NCBI RefSeq assembly: GCF_003086295.3
Contig: NC_092053.1
Coordinates: 88,818,745-88,882,744, forward strand
Origin: Arachis hypogaea
Taxonomy: Eukaryota; Streptophyta; Magnoliopsida; Fabales; Fabaceae
Direction: 5' to 3'
Length of the DNA: 64,000 nt
This document shows, one piece after another, positions 9,565 through 20,382 of this stretch. The first letter of the stretch is position 1, and every line of letters begins with the position of its first letter. Both the position numbers and the translations under genes were made by a program. Under the pieces are notes generated by a model that saw only the letters and a program-made list of their open reading frames with translations, was not told the origin of the DNA and did not search any database.

Positions 9565-11189
9565 TGATGATAAGTCATCTTAGCCTAGTTTCACTAGCCT
9601 TTTTCTTTTGTTTTCAATTGAATTATGCACTTTCTTGAGCCATAAGCAAGCCAATTGAGTAGATTTTCATGCTTCCTTTGATTTAATCAACCATGTATAA
9701 ATTCATGCAATTTCATGAGGTTTTATGCTATAATTGTCACATATTATGAAAGAATGAATATCTCATAATTTTGAGCATAGCTTTGATGTGTTTGGTTGAT
9801 TAATGATAGGTGAAGAAAGCTTGGAGAAAGGTTGAAGCAAGAAGGAATGGTTAGGAGGAAGAGAGGACAAAAGGTTTGAGCAAAAGTTTGCCTCAAACTT
9901 TTTATCAAACTTTTGGAATAAGTGAAAATGAACCAGGGAGCAAAAAGCTGGACCAAAAGTTTGCCTCAAACTTTTGTGCAAACTTTTGGGCAAAAAGCTG
10001 GAGCAAAAGTTTGCCTCAAACTTTTGTGCAAACTTTTGGGCAAAAAGCTGGAGCAAAAGTTAGCCTCAAACTTTTTGGCAAACTTTTGGCATCACAAATC
10101 AACACCCTGGAGAGCAAACGTTTGTGCCAACGTTAGCCTCTAACTTTTTGGCTAATGTTGGCGCCATGAGTGTGCAAGGGGAGGCCAACGTTGGAGCAAA
10201 AGTTTGACCCCAAACTTTTGCCCCAGCGTTGATATTAGCAAAAGAGGGTGGCTGATGTGAAAAGTTGGAGTAAAAGTTTGCCTCAAACTTTTACTCAAAC
10301 TTTTACTCAAGCTTTCATGATTCCAAACCCGGTTCAATTCGGTTCTTCTCCAAACTCCAAGAGCAATCAACCAAGGCCTCTATCAACCCAATTCCATCAA
10401 GAGCAAAGGCCCAATTGAAGGCTTGAGGACCATTTGAAGAAAGTGTATAAATAGCATAGGATTTAAGTTTTTCAGGGAGCTTCCTTTTTAGAATTTTTCA
10501 ATACTTGCAGCAGAGAGCTCATTTTACATTCTAGCATTGTTATTTTAATTCAAGAGAATTGGGGAGGAGAATTGATCTCTCTTCTTCCTTGTTCTTGCCT
10601 AGCACTCTTTAATTTTCTTGCTTCGGATCTTGGGTGGAGAATTGAAGAACTTCTGTTTCAATCTCACCTTGGGATCTTGTTTAATTCTCTGCTTAATTGA
10701 ATTTCAGTTTCTGTTACTTGCGCTCTCATCTACTTTCTCTGCAATTTACATTTCCTTTGCAATTACTCTTGTTGGATCTAGGAAGGCATTGAGATCTAGA
10801 CTTGGTTATCTAGTCTCATGAGTCCTGAGATCTGAATTCCAATTTTACATCCTCTGTTGAATGTTTTTCAATCTCATTCACATTTCTGTTTTAAGATCCG
10901 GTTCGATTCAAGTCACCCTTTACTTCTCTGTTTGTTGCAATTTACTTTTCCTTGTTTAAATTCTGCAAATCCAATTCCCAATTCCCTTTACAATTCAAGC
11001 CATTTACATTTCTTGCACTTTAAGATTCTGCAATTTACATTTCTTGTGTTCTAAGTTTCTGCCATTTAATTTCTTGTTCTTTAAGATTTAGCACTTTAAA
11101 TTTCGGTTATCTTTAATTTCATGCGAATTTCCCATTCCCTTTACTTTCCATGCAATTTACATTCTGCAAATCAAAAATCACTCAACCAA
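9565..11189 (+). mobile_element. Fam-3 3' LTR (element X), 3' end lost
   Basis: Starts TGATGATAAG after the PPT. Collinear with 6095-7410 but longer in the hairpin array (9877-10316) and just after the TATA box (10446-10454). It stops at CTCAACCAAA, where the 5' copy continues for about 190 bp. The next base begins a Fam-2 LTR that is itself cut, so the junction is a deletion endpoint. Confidence 0.85.
9877..10316. repeat. Fam-3 hairpin array, 3' LTR
   Basis: A longer version of the 6364-6553 array: the AAAAGTTTG/CAAACTTTT unit recurs with GCAAAAAGCTGGAGC spacers, and part of it shifts to the related AACGTTAGCCTCTAACTTTT and GCCAACGTTGG forms, which are also self-complementary. Confidence 0.8.
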
Positions 11190-12340
11190 ATGATGCGGTT
11201 CCAGTTACGTTGGAAAGCTAACATCCAGGGTTTCAAAATGATATAAGATGTGCCATAGTTGCATCACGTTTAGAGGGGCGCGCACGCACCGATTTGCACG
11301 TGATTTATTAAAAGCAAATTAGTGGCCAGCGAATTCTAAGGCATTTTGGGCCCAATCCAACTCATTTCTAATGCTATTTGACCCAAGGATTAAAGAGGGA
11401 TGAGACATCTAGTTATTAGTTTAGTTTTACTTTAGTTTTCACATGCTTTTAGTTAGTTTCTAGAGAGAGAAGCTCTCTCTTCTCTCTAGAATTAGGAGTA
11501 AGTTAGATCTATGTTTAATTCATGCTTTGATTTACTTTTCCTTTATCAATTCTTCTTCTTCTACCTTTCCTCTCTCTAGTTTAGGATTTATTTCGTGTAA
11601 TTCTTTACTTTTATGTTGATGCATCTTTGTTCTTCCATTTTCATTTTAATGCAATTTATGTTTTCATGTTCCTTTATTGTTCATTTGATTTGTTGTTGTT
11701 TAATTTCTTGCAATTGAGTAGTGTAGATTTACTTTCCTTGCACTCTTTACTATGCTTTCCTTTTATGCCTTTCAAGTGTTTGATAAAATGCTTGGTTGGA
11801 TTTTAGAGTAGAATTTTGTGCTCTTGGCTTGGGAAGGTAACTTAGGAACTCTTGAGTTACTAATGTCCAAGTGATTAACGATTGGGAGCCATTAACGCTA
11901 GATCTCACTAATTGATTTGGTGGAGAACTAGGACTTATGGTCTTGGATTGACATAGCTCACTTGACCTTCCTTTATTAGTTAGGGGTTAACTTAGTGGGG
12001 TTGGTCCTTGCCAATTCTCATGTTGTGGTTAGTGATTAGGATAGAGATCCTTGACCACCAAATCTTGCCAAGGCCTTTTTGTTATTTGAATTTCATTTCC
12101 ATTTACTTTTCATGTTTCTTATCCAAAAACCCCAAAATACTTCATAACCAATAACAAGACACTTCATTGTAATTCCTAGGGAGAACGACCCGAGGTTCAA
12201 TACTTCGGTTTATAAATTTAGGGGTTTATACTTGTGACAAACAATCTTTTGTATGAAAGGATTATTGATTGGTTTAGAAACTATACCTTACAACGAGACT
12301 TTATTTGAGAATTTCTAAACCGTCAAAAGTCTAATCATCA
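11190..12340 (+). mobile_element. Fam-2 5' LTR (element Y), 5' end lost
   Basis: Collinear with 17511-18657, so about 355 bp of the LTR start are missing. Close to the 3' LTR over the shared part (GA/CT inverted repeat, TTCGGTTTATAAATTTAGG region, ending CTAATCATCA). The primer site follows at 12344. It is fused to the cut Fam-3 LTR at a CCAAATGA word that Fam-2 also has at this position. Confidence 0.85.
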
Positions 12341-12343
12341 AAA

Positions 12344-12361
12344 TGGCGTCGTTGCCGGGGA
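12344..12361 (+). other. Primer binding site of element Y
   Basis: TGGCGTCGTTGCCGGGGA, three bases after the LTR end. Apart from one base it is complementary to the 3' end of plant tRNA-Asp (from general knowledge of that tRNA). Confidence 0.8.
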
Positions 12362-12508
12362 TTGCAATGGTGTTGTATTATTGGTTATTGTATATATGTG
12401 AATATTGTGAATAGCTTGGTTTTTGGATTTCTTGTTAGTTTTTGCTAGTTTAGGATTTTGTTTCATTATTTTTCTATTAGCTTTTGAATTTTATTTTCTC
12501 TTTTCACT

Positions 12509-14175
12509 ATGAATTCTCACTTTGGCTATGAGTGTGATTACAACTATGTTGTAGGAAATGAGAGCTACAATGAAGAAATGCATCAAGGATGGAACAATCA
12601 AAGGTGGGAGGAGCCATATGCATATGATCAATCCTCTTGGCAACAACCTCCACCAATGCACTATGAAGAAGAGCCATTCTATGATGCATATCAATCCAAC
12701 GGCTATGGTGAATCTCCTTGTAACTTTCAAGAACCACCACCATATGCCTATGAATCATATCCTCAACATAAACCTCAACCACACTCACAAGCCTCCTTTC
12801 ACCAAACACATCCATATGACCCTAACCCATATCCATCCTACCAACCACCTTTTGAACCATATGAGCTATACATGGAACCACCATTCCAATATCAATACTC
12901 CCAAGAACCACCTCAATATACACCACCATATCCTTACCAAGAAGAACCATCTCCCTATTATGAACCCTTTCTCCAAGATAATGAACCCTCTTATCCACTC
13001 CAAATCCCAATGGATGAAATCCTTAGCCTTATACTTCAAGGGCAAGGAGAAATACAAAAGGAGACACTATAATTTGTGGCTACCTTGACCAAGGTAGTAA
13101 GCATTTTAGCCTCCTAATGCTTGAGCACTCAAAGCACTCCCATGGTCACATGTGGAGAATTAGTTGAAAAGCATAGCATGAAGGAGATATTGGAAACTCC
13201 GATGGGTGATGAGGGATGCCACTTTGTGTTAGAACAATTGGAGGAGCCTATGATCATTGAAGAAAAGGAAGAAGTGGTTGAAGACTTAGGAGATGCGAAA
13301 CCTCCTTGGGAACCTAGAGTTAAAGAGAACCTCTCCAAGAAGATTGAATTTGATGTTGAGGAAGAATGTGCACAACCTCCAAGGCATATTCCATATGAAG
13401 ACTTGGAAGGAATGAAGCAAGAATTGAGTTCCCTTGGTGATGAAGATCATGCATCCAATCTTCTTGGTGGTGAATCCTTTGAATTTGAAGAACCTCCTTC
13501 TCCCATTAAGATGGAAAGCAATGTGGAGGTAGATTTCTCTCAACCTCCCATTTATGATCTGAGTGATGGAGAAGAGTTAGAGAAAATTGATGAACAAAGG
13601 ATTGAAAGTGAAGACGTTTGTGAAGAGGTGGAAGTGATCAAGGAAGAACACAAGGGAGTAGAGCTTACAAGCACATTGGAGATACCTCTCCCCAAGCCAC
13701 CACCATGCATTCTTTCATTCAAGTGGGTAAATTCCTTATACTTAAGCTTTATTATTCCCTTTAATATGGTTTGCTTGAGACGGATGGTCAACTTAGACAT
13801 ATTTGTGGCTTTAAGAGTAAAAGGGAGATGGCTAGTGGTTGGAAACATTATTCTAGGCCCATTATAGTTGCATGTTCAAAGCTTAATTGCAAAGTTTGGT
13901 GTAGAGCTAGATTGTTTCGGTCTAGGAGAATGTTTGGTCACTTTATTGAGAATTCTAAGCTCATGCCACCCAAATGGAATAATGATAATCAACTCAAAGA
14001 TGGGTGTGGCAACAAGATATGGGATCCGGAAATACATGAGGATCAATTTTGGGAGCCCATAATCTATGAAGAACTCCATCAAAGCTTGGGAAAATTGAAC
14101 TTGAAGAATGGAGCTTATTGGAAATGCAAGCATTGGTGGTTGTTCAAGGATGATTTCAAGCACAAGCCACCTTGA
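12509..14175 (+). pseudogene. Fam-2 ORF1, Tyr/Pro/Gln-rich then acidic protein (Y)
   Basis: ATG at 12509, about 150 nt after the primer site. Residues 1-185 are very rich in Tyr, Pro, Gln, His and Glu with PPYxY-like patterns; the middle is strongly acidic (runs of E and D, motif SMKEILETPMG); the C-terminal part is basic with many Trp and Cys. Two in-frame TAA codons (13070-13072, 13115-13117) are each one C-to-T change from CAA, and a one-base deletion near 13760, seen against Z's copy, shifts the frame; the end is the TGA at 14173. I recognise no gag, zinc knuckle or enzyme domain. It holds the gag position, so it may be a highly diverged structural protein; function unknown. Homolog: 51430-53083. 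Confidence 0.65.
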
Positions 14176-14190
14176 TGGAGCTCTCCATAA

Positions 14191-14240
14191 GTCCAACTTA
14201 AGGACAATAAACAAAAGTGTTAGGTGGGAGACACCCCACC
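14191..14240 (+). ncRNA. H2/H1 tandem hairpins, element Y
   Basis: H2 is GTCC-AACTTAA-GGAC (14191-14205); after 17 nt H1 is GGTGGG-AGACAC-CCCACC (14223-14240). The H1 second pair is G-C where Fam-1 and X have T-A, and H2 has C-G where they have A-T: changes on both sides of the stem. It lies 15 nt after the ORF1 stop. Confidence 0.7.
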
Positions 14241-14270
14241 ATGGTAAACCTCTTTTCATTTTCTCTTTTT

Positions 14271-14449
14271 TTACATATTGGTAATTAGTTTAAATTTATG
14301 TTTTTGGTTGATTTGTTGAGTATAATTGGTACTTAGTATGTTAAATAAGGTTTTATGGTTTTTTGGTAGTTGTTTTGAGGTTAGAATGCTTGGATTGGTG
14401 CAAAAAAAAATTAGAAAAAAAAATTTTGAAAAAAAAAAAAAAATAGAGC
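14271..14449 (+). other. A/T-rich spacer after H1 in element Y
   Basis: Non-coding, T-rich then with poly-A runs (14400-14445). No ORF or motif seen. Confidence 0.4.
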
Positions 14450-14760
14450 ACCATCCACGCGTATGCGCACTGTGCGCGTATGCGTGCATCAAGCATTTTC
14501 GCCTACCCACACGGACGCGCCATGTACGCGTACGCGTGGATTGAGAAATTCCACCCCCAAGCCAAAAACCCGAGAGTTATGCGAACGTTGCGCGCGCATT
14601 GTGCCTTTGGCACAAAACAACTCGTGCGTACGCGCACATGACGCGTATGCGCCACTCTTGAAATAAGCCATCGACGCGGATGCACCATGTACGCGTACGC
14701 GTCGCGTCCATTGCACCACCTTCCACGTGCGCGCGCCATGCGTGCGTAGGCGCGGATGCC
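14450..14760. repeat. CpG-rich palindrome cluster, element Y
   Basis: Many copies of ACGCGTACGCGT-like words and of TGCGCGTAC/GTACGCGCA forms, such as GTACGCGTACGCGTGG near 14525 and 14690. CpG density is very high compared with the AT-rich surroundings. The homologous cluster in Z is at 53320-53715. It lies between ORF1 with H2/H1 and the ORF2 position. Apparent ORFs here on both strands come from the repeats. Confidence 0.8.
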
Positions 14761-17117
14761 CTTCCTTCAACACATCTCTTTTCTTTTCCTCTTTCCATTT
14801 CTTTCTTTCCCCTTTCTTCTTCCCTTCTTCTACCCCTCATCCAACACTCCCAAACACCATTGATGACCATTTATTTTAGTTAACTAATTAGTTAGTTAGT
14901 TAGTTGATTAGTTAGTTTTAGTTAGTTTTCATTTCATTTTCTCTTTTTCATTGTAAGTGTTGGATTGTTATTCTTGTTTACCATATATTGCTACTTATTG
15001 TTGAGGTTATATTTTACTACCTAGTTTTAAGTTTTTCATGCTTACCTTTTAAGAATACCAAGTGATGAGAATTGCCCTTGAGCTTGTAACTCTTCTTGCA
15101 TTGCATGATTTGGCCACCATATGATTTGAACCTTATTCTTTGATTAGGCAATCTCTTGACATTGGATGGTGTGCATTTACCTTAATGCATTGTATTTCAC
15201 GATCATATGCATCTATATGCTTATAGCTTGAATGCCTTCATGCTTCTTTAATGCTTGTTTTACCTTACAAGTTTACTTAGAGCATCTCAAGCACACTAGG
15301 ATAAGTGAAGTGCATGCTTCTTTTGTGACATCGCTTTTTATGCTAGTGTGTGTTCTAAAAGGCGCCTAATTTAGAATTCACACACTCATTTGTCATTATT
15401 GTCACACTAATTCACTCACTCAATTCTAGTGATTTGTACCTCATTCCCAACAATGTATGCTTCCTTGCTTTTGTATTTTCTCATCTTATGGTGTTATATT
15501 TTTATTTTTCATGATTAATGCACCACAAGCAAAAATGAAAGCGGAAGAAAGAACACACAGCAACCGGTTCGTACCCCCTAGCTCATCTTTGAATGCACCG
15601 AGGATGGTGCAATCTTCAAGTGTGGGGAGGTCGTCCGACCAGTCGGCGATTTTGGGTGACAAATTTCTAATCTCAACACTTTTGCATTTCATTTTAGGTT
15701 TTTAGGATTTTTTATTGCATTTTCTTAATTTTGCATATATATACATAATAAGTTTAGTCAAAATAATGAGGTTTTTCAAGAATTCTATATATAGGGCACC
15801 AATTGATTTGAGTGAAAACTTTTCATAGAACTTGCTTGAATTATACATATATTGTGGATCATGTTTTGAGCTAAGACCACAAGCAAGTGAGATTTGAGCC
15901 TAATGGTGTGGTTACATCTTATAACCACTTATTTTCCTTCTTGTGTGCATTATTCTCTTTTTATGATTGTAATCTTTGATTTGTTTGATTCTTTATGTCC
16001 ATTATTTTGTGTATTCATGCATTTATATGATTGAGGCCATCATTTTATTTAGCTCGCTTACCCAAATAGCCTTACCTTTTATCTTCCATTATTAGCCAAT
16101 TTGAGCCTACGATTAATCCACTTGTTCTTAATTTAGCACATTACAAGCCTTAAAGCGGAAAATAATAAATGTCCTTATTTGGATCTTTGATTAGCTTAGG
16201 GTAGAGTGTGTGTATCATTCAAGTGTGGGGACCTTGGGACATTGGGGGAATAAAAGGGTAGTTTTATATTTTTATTGAAATTATTGGGAATTGGGTACGT
16301 GCTCATGTATTGATAAAATGTATAGACCTTATGCATTGATGTTCTTGTATATAGTTTGAAAGAAAGAAAAAAATGATGAGAAAAAAAAATAAAAAAGAAA
16401 AAGAAACAAAAAGAAGAGCATGGAAAAGAAAAGAAAAAAATAGAAAAAGAAAGAAACAAATAAAAAGAAAGAAATAAAAAGGGGACAAAATACCCCAAGC
16501 AAAGCTCAATAAGGGTCAATGCATAAGTGTTGTGAAATGAAAAGGAAATGCATGAGTATGTGAAAAAGTGAGAAAAATGGGTAGTTAGGTTAGCTTTAAA
16601 ATTGTATAGGATGTCATAGGTTAGGTGGAAAGTTTAAGCGTATCAAAGATTCAAATTTTAAGCTCACTTGACCAAATATGCATCCTACCTTGACCCTAGC
16701 CCTATTACAACCAATGAAAAGACCTCATGATAGGTGTATGCATACATGAAATAAATGTTGATTGTTAGAAGAAAAACAAATCTTGGAAAACATGATTAGG
16801 GGAGAATTGAGTGAATCAACCCTAAACACTTGAGCGAATAGAGTGCAAACACATCTGGTGAGGGTTTGATGCTCAATTACATGTTTTCACCTACGATCAT
16901 CATTCTTCATGCAAGTTTGTAAAAATATTTAATAGCTCAATTCAATTGTGGTTTAGCATGGTTGCCAATACCTTTAGCCCTTGTGCATATATGCTTCTTG
17001 GACATTGATTTATTTTGGCCAAGCAATTGCATTCATATAGATAGTTGCATATAGGTAGATTGCATTTAGTTACTTTACATTGAATAAATGTTGATGCCCT
17101 TTGCTTTCTCTTGGTTT
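14761..17117 (+). mobile_element. Fam-2 internal 3' region (element Y), ORF2 lost
   Basis: Begins with a pyrimidine-rich stretch and TTAGTTAGTTAG repeats, as Z does before its ORF2, but the ORF2 that Z carries (55147-56616) is absent: sequence jumps to the segment homologous to 746-2603. It includes an internal H3 and PPT-like site (15594-15626) and A-rich/TTTC-rich tracts (16350-16490). No coding sequence seen. Confidence 0.7.
15594..15626 (+). promoter_or_regulatory. Internal H3 hairpin plus PPT-like tract (Y)
   Basis: TGCACCG-AGGA-TGGTGCA, a 7-bp stem closed by a G.U pair, then TTCAAGTGTGGGGAGGT. The second PPT-like copy is 1.5 kb upstream of the true 3' LTR. Confidence 0.65.
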
Positions 17118-17154
17118 AAGCATGAGAACATGCTTGGTTTAAGTGTGGGGAGGT
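17118..17154 (+). promoter_or_regulatory. H3 hairpin and PPT before 3' LTR (Y)
   Basis: AAGCATG-AGAA-CATGCTT, a perfect 7-bp stem, then GGTTTAAGTGTGGGGAGGT abutting the LTR start. Confidence 0.85.
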
Positions 17155-18657
17155 TGATAAACCCCATATTTAGGGTTTATCTTGTGTTGAATTTAGAGGG
17201 TTTTATCATCTTTTCCCACATTTATCCAATGAAATAGCATGGTTTTATAACTTCTCCTTTAATTGTGCTTAAGAGTGAAAACATGCTTTTTAGGTCTTAC
17301 AATAGCTAAATTTAATTTACCTTGATTCCATTAGGTGCCTTGATATGTTTGTTAAGTGATTTCAGATTTGGGAGGCAAGATTGGATCAAAGAAATGAAGG
17401 AAAAGCATGTAAAATTGGAGAACTCATGAAGAAATGAAGGAATCGCAAAAGCTGTCAAGCCGACCTCTTCGCACTTAATCGACCATAACTTGAGCTACAG
17501 AGATCCAAATGACGCGGTTCCAGTTGCGTTGAAAAGCTAACATCTGGGGTTTGAAATGATATAAGATTTGCCATAGTTGCATCACGTTTAGAGGGGCGTG
17601 CACGCAGCGATTTGCACGTGATTCATTAAAAGAAAATTAGTGGCCAGCGAATTCTAAGGCATTTTGGGCCCAATCCAACTCATTTCTAATGCTATTTGAC
17701 CCAAGGATTAAAGAGGGATGAGACATCTAGTCATTAGTTTAGTTTTATTTTAGTTTTCACATGCTTTTAGTTAGTTTCTAGAGAGAGAAGCTCTCTCTTC
17801 TCTCTAGAATTAGGAGTAGGTTAGATCTAGATTAGGAATTCTTAGTTCTATGTTTAATTCATACTTTGATTTACTTTTCCTTTATCAATTCTTCTTCTTC
17901 TACCATTCCTCTCTCCAGTTTAGCATTTAATTCATGTAATTCTCTACTTTGATGTTGATGCATCTTTGTTCTTCCATTTTTATTTTAATGCAATTTATGT
18001 TTTCATGTTCCTTTATTGTTCATTTGATTTGTTGTTGTTTAATTTCTTGCAATTGAGTAGTGTAGATTTACTTTCCTTGCACTCTTTACTATGCTTTCCT
18101 TTTATGCCTTTCAAGTGTTTGATAAAATGCTTGGTTGGATTTTAGAGTAGAATTTTGTGCTCTTGGCTTGGGAAGGTAACTTAGGAACTCTTGAGTTACT
18201 AATGTACAAGTGATTGACGATTGGGAGCCATTAACGCTAGATCTCACTAATTGATTTGGTGGAGAACTAGGACTTATGGTCTTGGATTGACATAGCTCAC
18301 TTGACTTTCCTTTATTAGTTAGGGATTAACTTAGTGGGGTTGGTCGTTAGTGATTAGGATAGAGATCCTTGACCACCAAACCTTGCCAAGGCCTTTTTGT
18401 TATTTGAATTTCATTTCCATTTACTTTTCATGTTTCTTATCCAAAAACCCCAAAATACTTCATAACCAATAACAAGACACTTCATTGTAATTCCTAGGGA
18501 GAACGACCCGAGGTTCAATACTTCGGTTTATAAATTTAGGAGTTTGTACTTGTGACAAACAATCTTTTGTATGAAAAGATTATGATTGGTTTAGAAACTA
18601 TACTTTACAACAAGACTTCATTTGAGAATTTCTAAACCGTTAAAAGTCTAATCATCA
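17155..18657 (+). mobile_element. Fam-2 3' LTR (element Y)
   Basis: Complete, 1503 bp, TGATAAACCC to CTAATCATCA. Very close to the 5' LTR, so Y is fairly recent. It contains the GA/CT inverted repeat at 17776-17809. The right flank is Fam-1 int3 ORF2 sequence, so Y landed in, or was joined to, that gene. Confidence 0.9.
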
Positions 18658-19527
18658 AGGTCCATGAGTGGGCTCTCTTGCTTGCTCCATCCTTTTCTTA
18701 GTGATGGCTTGTCCTCATCAATGAGGATGTCTTCGTCTATGTCAATTCCAGTTGAATTGCAGAGGTGACAAATTAGATGAGGGAAGGCTAACCTTGCCAA
18801 AGTAGAGGACTTGTCCGCCACCTTGTAGAGTTCTAGGGATATAACCTCGTGAATTTCTACTTCCTCTCCATTCATGATGCTATGGATCATGATAGCCCGG
18901 TCTATAGTAACTTCAGACCAGTTGCTAGTGGGAATGATTGAGCGTTGGATGAACTCCAACCATCCTCTAGCCACTGGCTTGAGGTCAAGCCTTCTTAGTT
19001 GAACCGGCTTCCCTCTTGAATCTCTCTTCTATTGAGCGCCTTCCACACAAATGTCCATAAGGACTTGGTCCAACCTTTGATCAAAGTTGACCCTTCTAGT
19101 GTAGGGCCATGCATCTCCTTGCATCATTGGCAAGTTGAATGCCAATCTTACATTTTCCAGACTGAAATCTAAGTATTTTTCCCGGACCATTGTAAGCCAA
19201 TTCTTGGGTCCAAGTTCACACTTTGATCATGGTTTTTAATGATGCATGCATTAGCATAGAACTCTTGAACCATTAAGATCCCGACTTGTTGAATGAGGTT
19301 GGTGAGAATTTTCCAACCTCTTCTTCGAATCTCATGTCGGATCTCCGGACATTCAGTCTTTTTGAGCTTAAAGGGAACCTCGGGGATCACCTTTTTCTTT
19401 GCCACAACTTCATAGAAGTGGTCTTGATGAACTTTTGAGATGAATCTCTCCATCTCCCATGACTCAGAGGTGGAAGCTTTTGCCTTCTTTTCCTCTTTTT
19501 AGAGGTTTCTTTGGCCTTAGGTGCTAT
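18658..19527 (-). pseudogene. Fam-1 ORF2 remnant, int3 (plant transposon protein domain)
   Basis: Homologous to ORF2 of int2 (37641-36493). The start codon is ATA at 19527-19525 where the others have ATG. Recognisable blocks: MERFISK at 19453, then QVGILMVQEFYANA, then GWLEFIQRSIIP and FPHLICHLCNS (18974 leftward), in different frames because of indels near the N-terminus and near 19195. The C-terminal coiled-coil part is missing, cut off by Y's LTR at 18657. The domain is the 'putative plant transposon protein' type (PF20167 class, assigned from memory of its pattern); biochemical role unknown. Confidence 0.75.
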
Positions 19528-19582
19528 AAATGGTTATGGAAAAACAAAAAGTGACACTTTTACCACACCAAACTTAAAAGGT

Positions 19583-19600
19583 TTGCTCGTCCTCGAGCAA
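19583..19600 (-). promoter_or_regulatory. H3 hairpin upstream of ORF2, int3
   Basis: TTGCTCG-AGGA-CGAGCAA on the minus strand, a perfect 7-bp stem, then AAACCTTTTAAGTTTGGTGT before ORF2. Confidence 0.7.
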
Positions 19601-19715
19601 AAGAAGAAAGAAGTGAGTAAAAGAAGAAGAAAATGGAGGAGATGGAGGTTGGTGTAGGTTCGGCCAAGTTGGAGAGAAGTGTGTATGATGTGGGAAAATA
19701 AGGTGGTGAAGGGGG

Positions 19716-19723
19716 TATTTATA
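19716..19723 (-). promoter_or_regulatory. Candidate internal TATA box before ORF2, int3
   Basis: TATAAATA on the minus strand, about 190 nt upstream of the ORF2 start position. Equivalents lie at 28741-28734, 37839-37832 and (plus strand) 63942-63950. Confidence 0.55.
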
Positions 19724-20029
19724 GGGTGAGAGAGAGGGGGTTTCCGTGTATTAGGGTTGGGTTGGGAGGGAAAGTATTTGGATTTGAATTGTGAGGTTGG
19801 TGGGGTTTTTGGGGAAGAGTGGGTGGAGGTGATTGGTGAAGATGTGATGGGGAAGAGAATGGAGGTGATTGGTAAGGGGTATTTGGAAAGGGTGTTATGG
19901 AAAGGTGTGAAGAGGAGAGGGAGAGAGTTGAGGTAGGTGGGGATCCTGTGGGATCCACAGATCCTGAGGTATCAAGGATTTCTCATCTCTGCACCATGTT
20001 GGCGTGTAAATGCCCCTTGGAGTGCCAAT

Positions 20030-20240
20030 CCTGACGTTAAACGCCAGGTTGCTGCCCATTTCTGGCGTTTAACGCCAGCTTTTCTTCCCTTTCTGGCGTT
20101 AAACTCCAGCTTGTTGCCTTTTCTGGCATTAAACGCCAGTCTAGTGCCCTTTTCTGGTGTTAAAACGCCCAGAATGGTGCCAGACTGGGCGTTTAACGCC
20201 CATTCTGCCATCCTTATTGGCGTGTAAACGCTAGTAAGCT
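20030..20240. repeat. GGCGTTnAACGCC palindrome array, int3
   Basis: About seven copies of a near-perfect palindrome (forms GGCGTTTAACGCC, GGCGTTAAACTCC, GGCGTTTAACGCCC) at roughly 25-35 bp spacing with unrelated spacers. It lies between ORF1/H2/H1 and the ORF2 promoter region. Here the centre is TTTAA, as in the 63426-63680 array; int1 and int2 mostly have TTCAG or TTGAA. Confidence 0.85.
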
Positions 20241-20382
20241 CCTCCTCCAGGGTGTGCTATTTTTAATGTTATTTTTCATTCTGTTTTTTTGCTTTTTCAG
20301 TTGTTTTTGTGACTTCACATGATCATCAACCTAAAGAGAATATAAAATAACAATGGAAAATAAATAGATATAATTGAATAAA

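Noticed and set aside
14463..14883. Arg/Ala/His-rich ORFs in the CpG-rich cluster
   Set aside because: Present on both strands from palindromic repeats and not shared with Z in frame.
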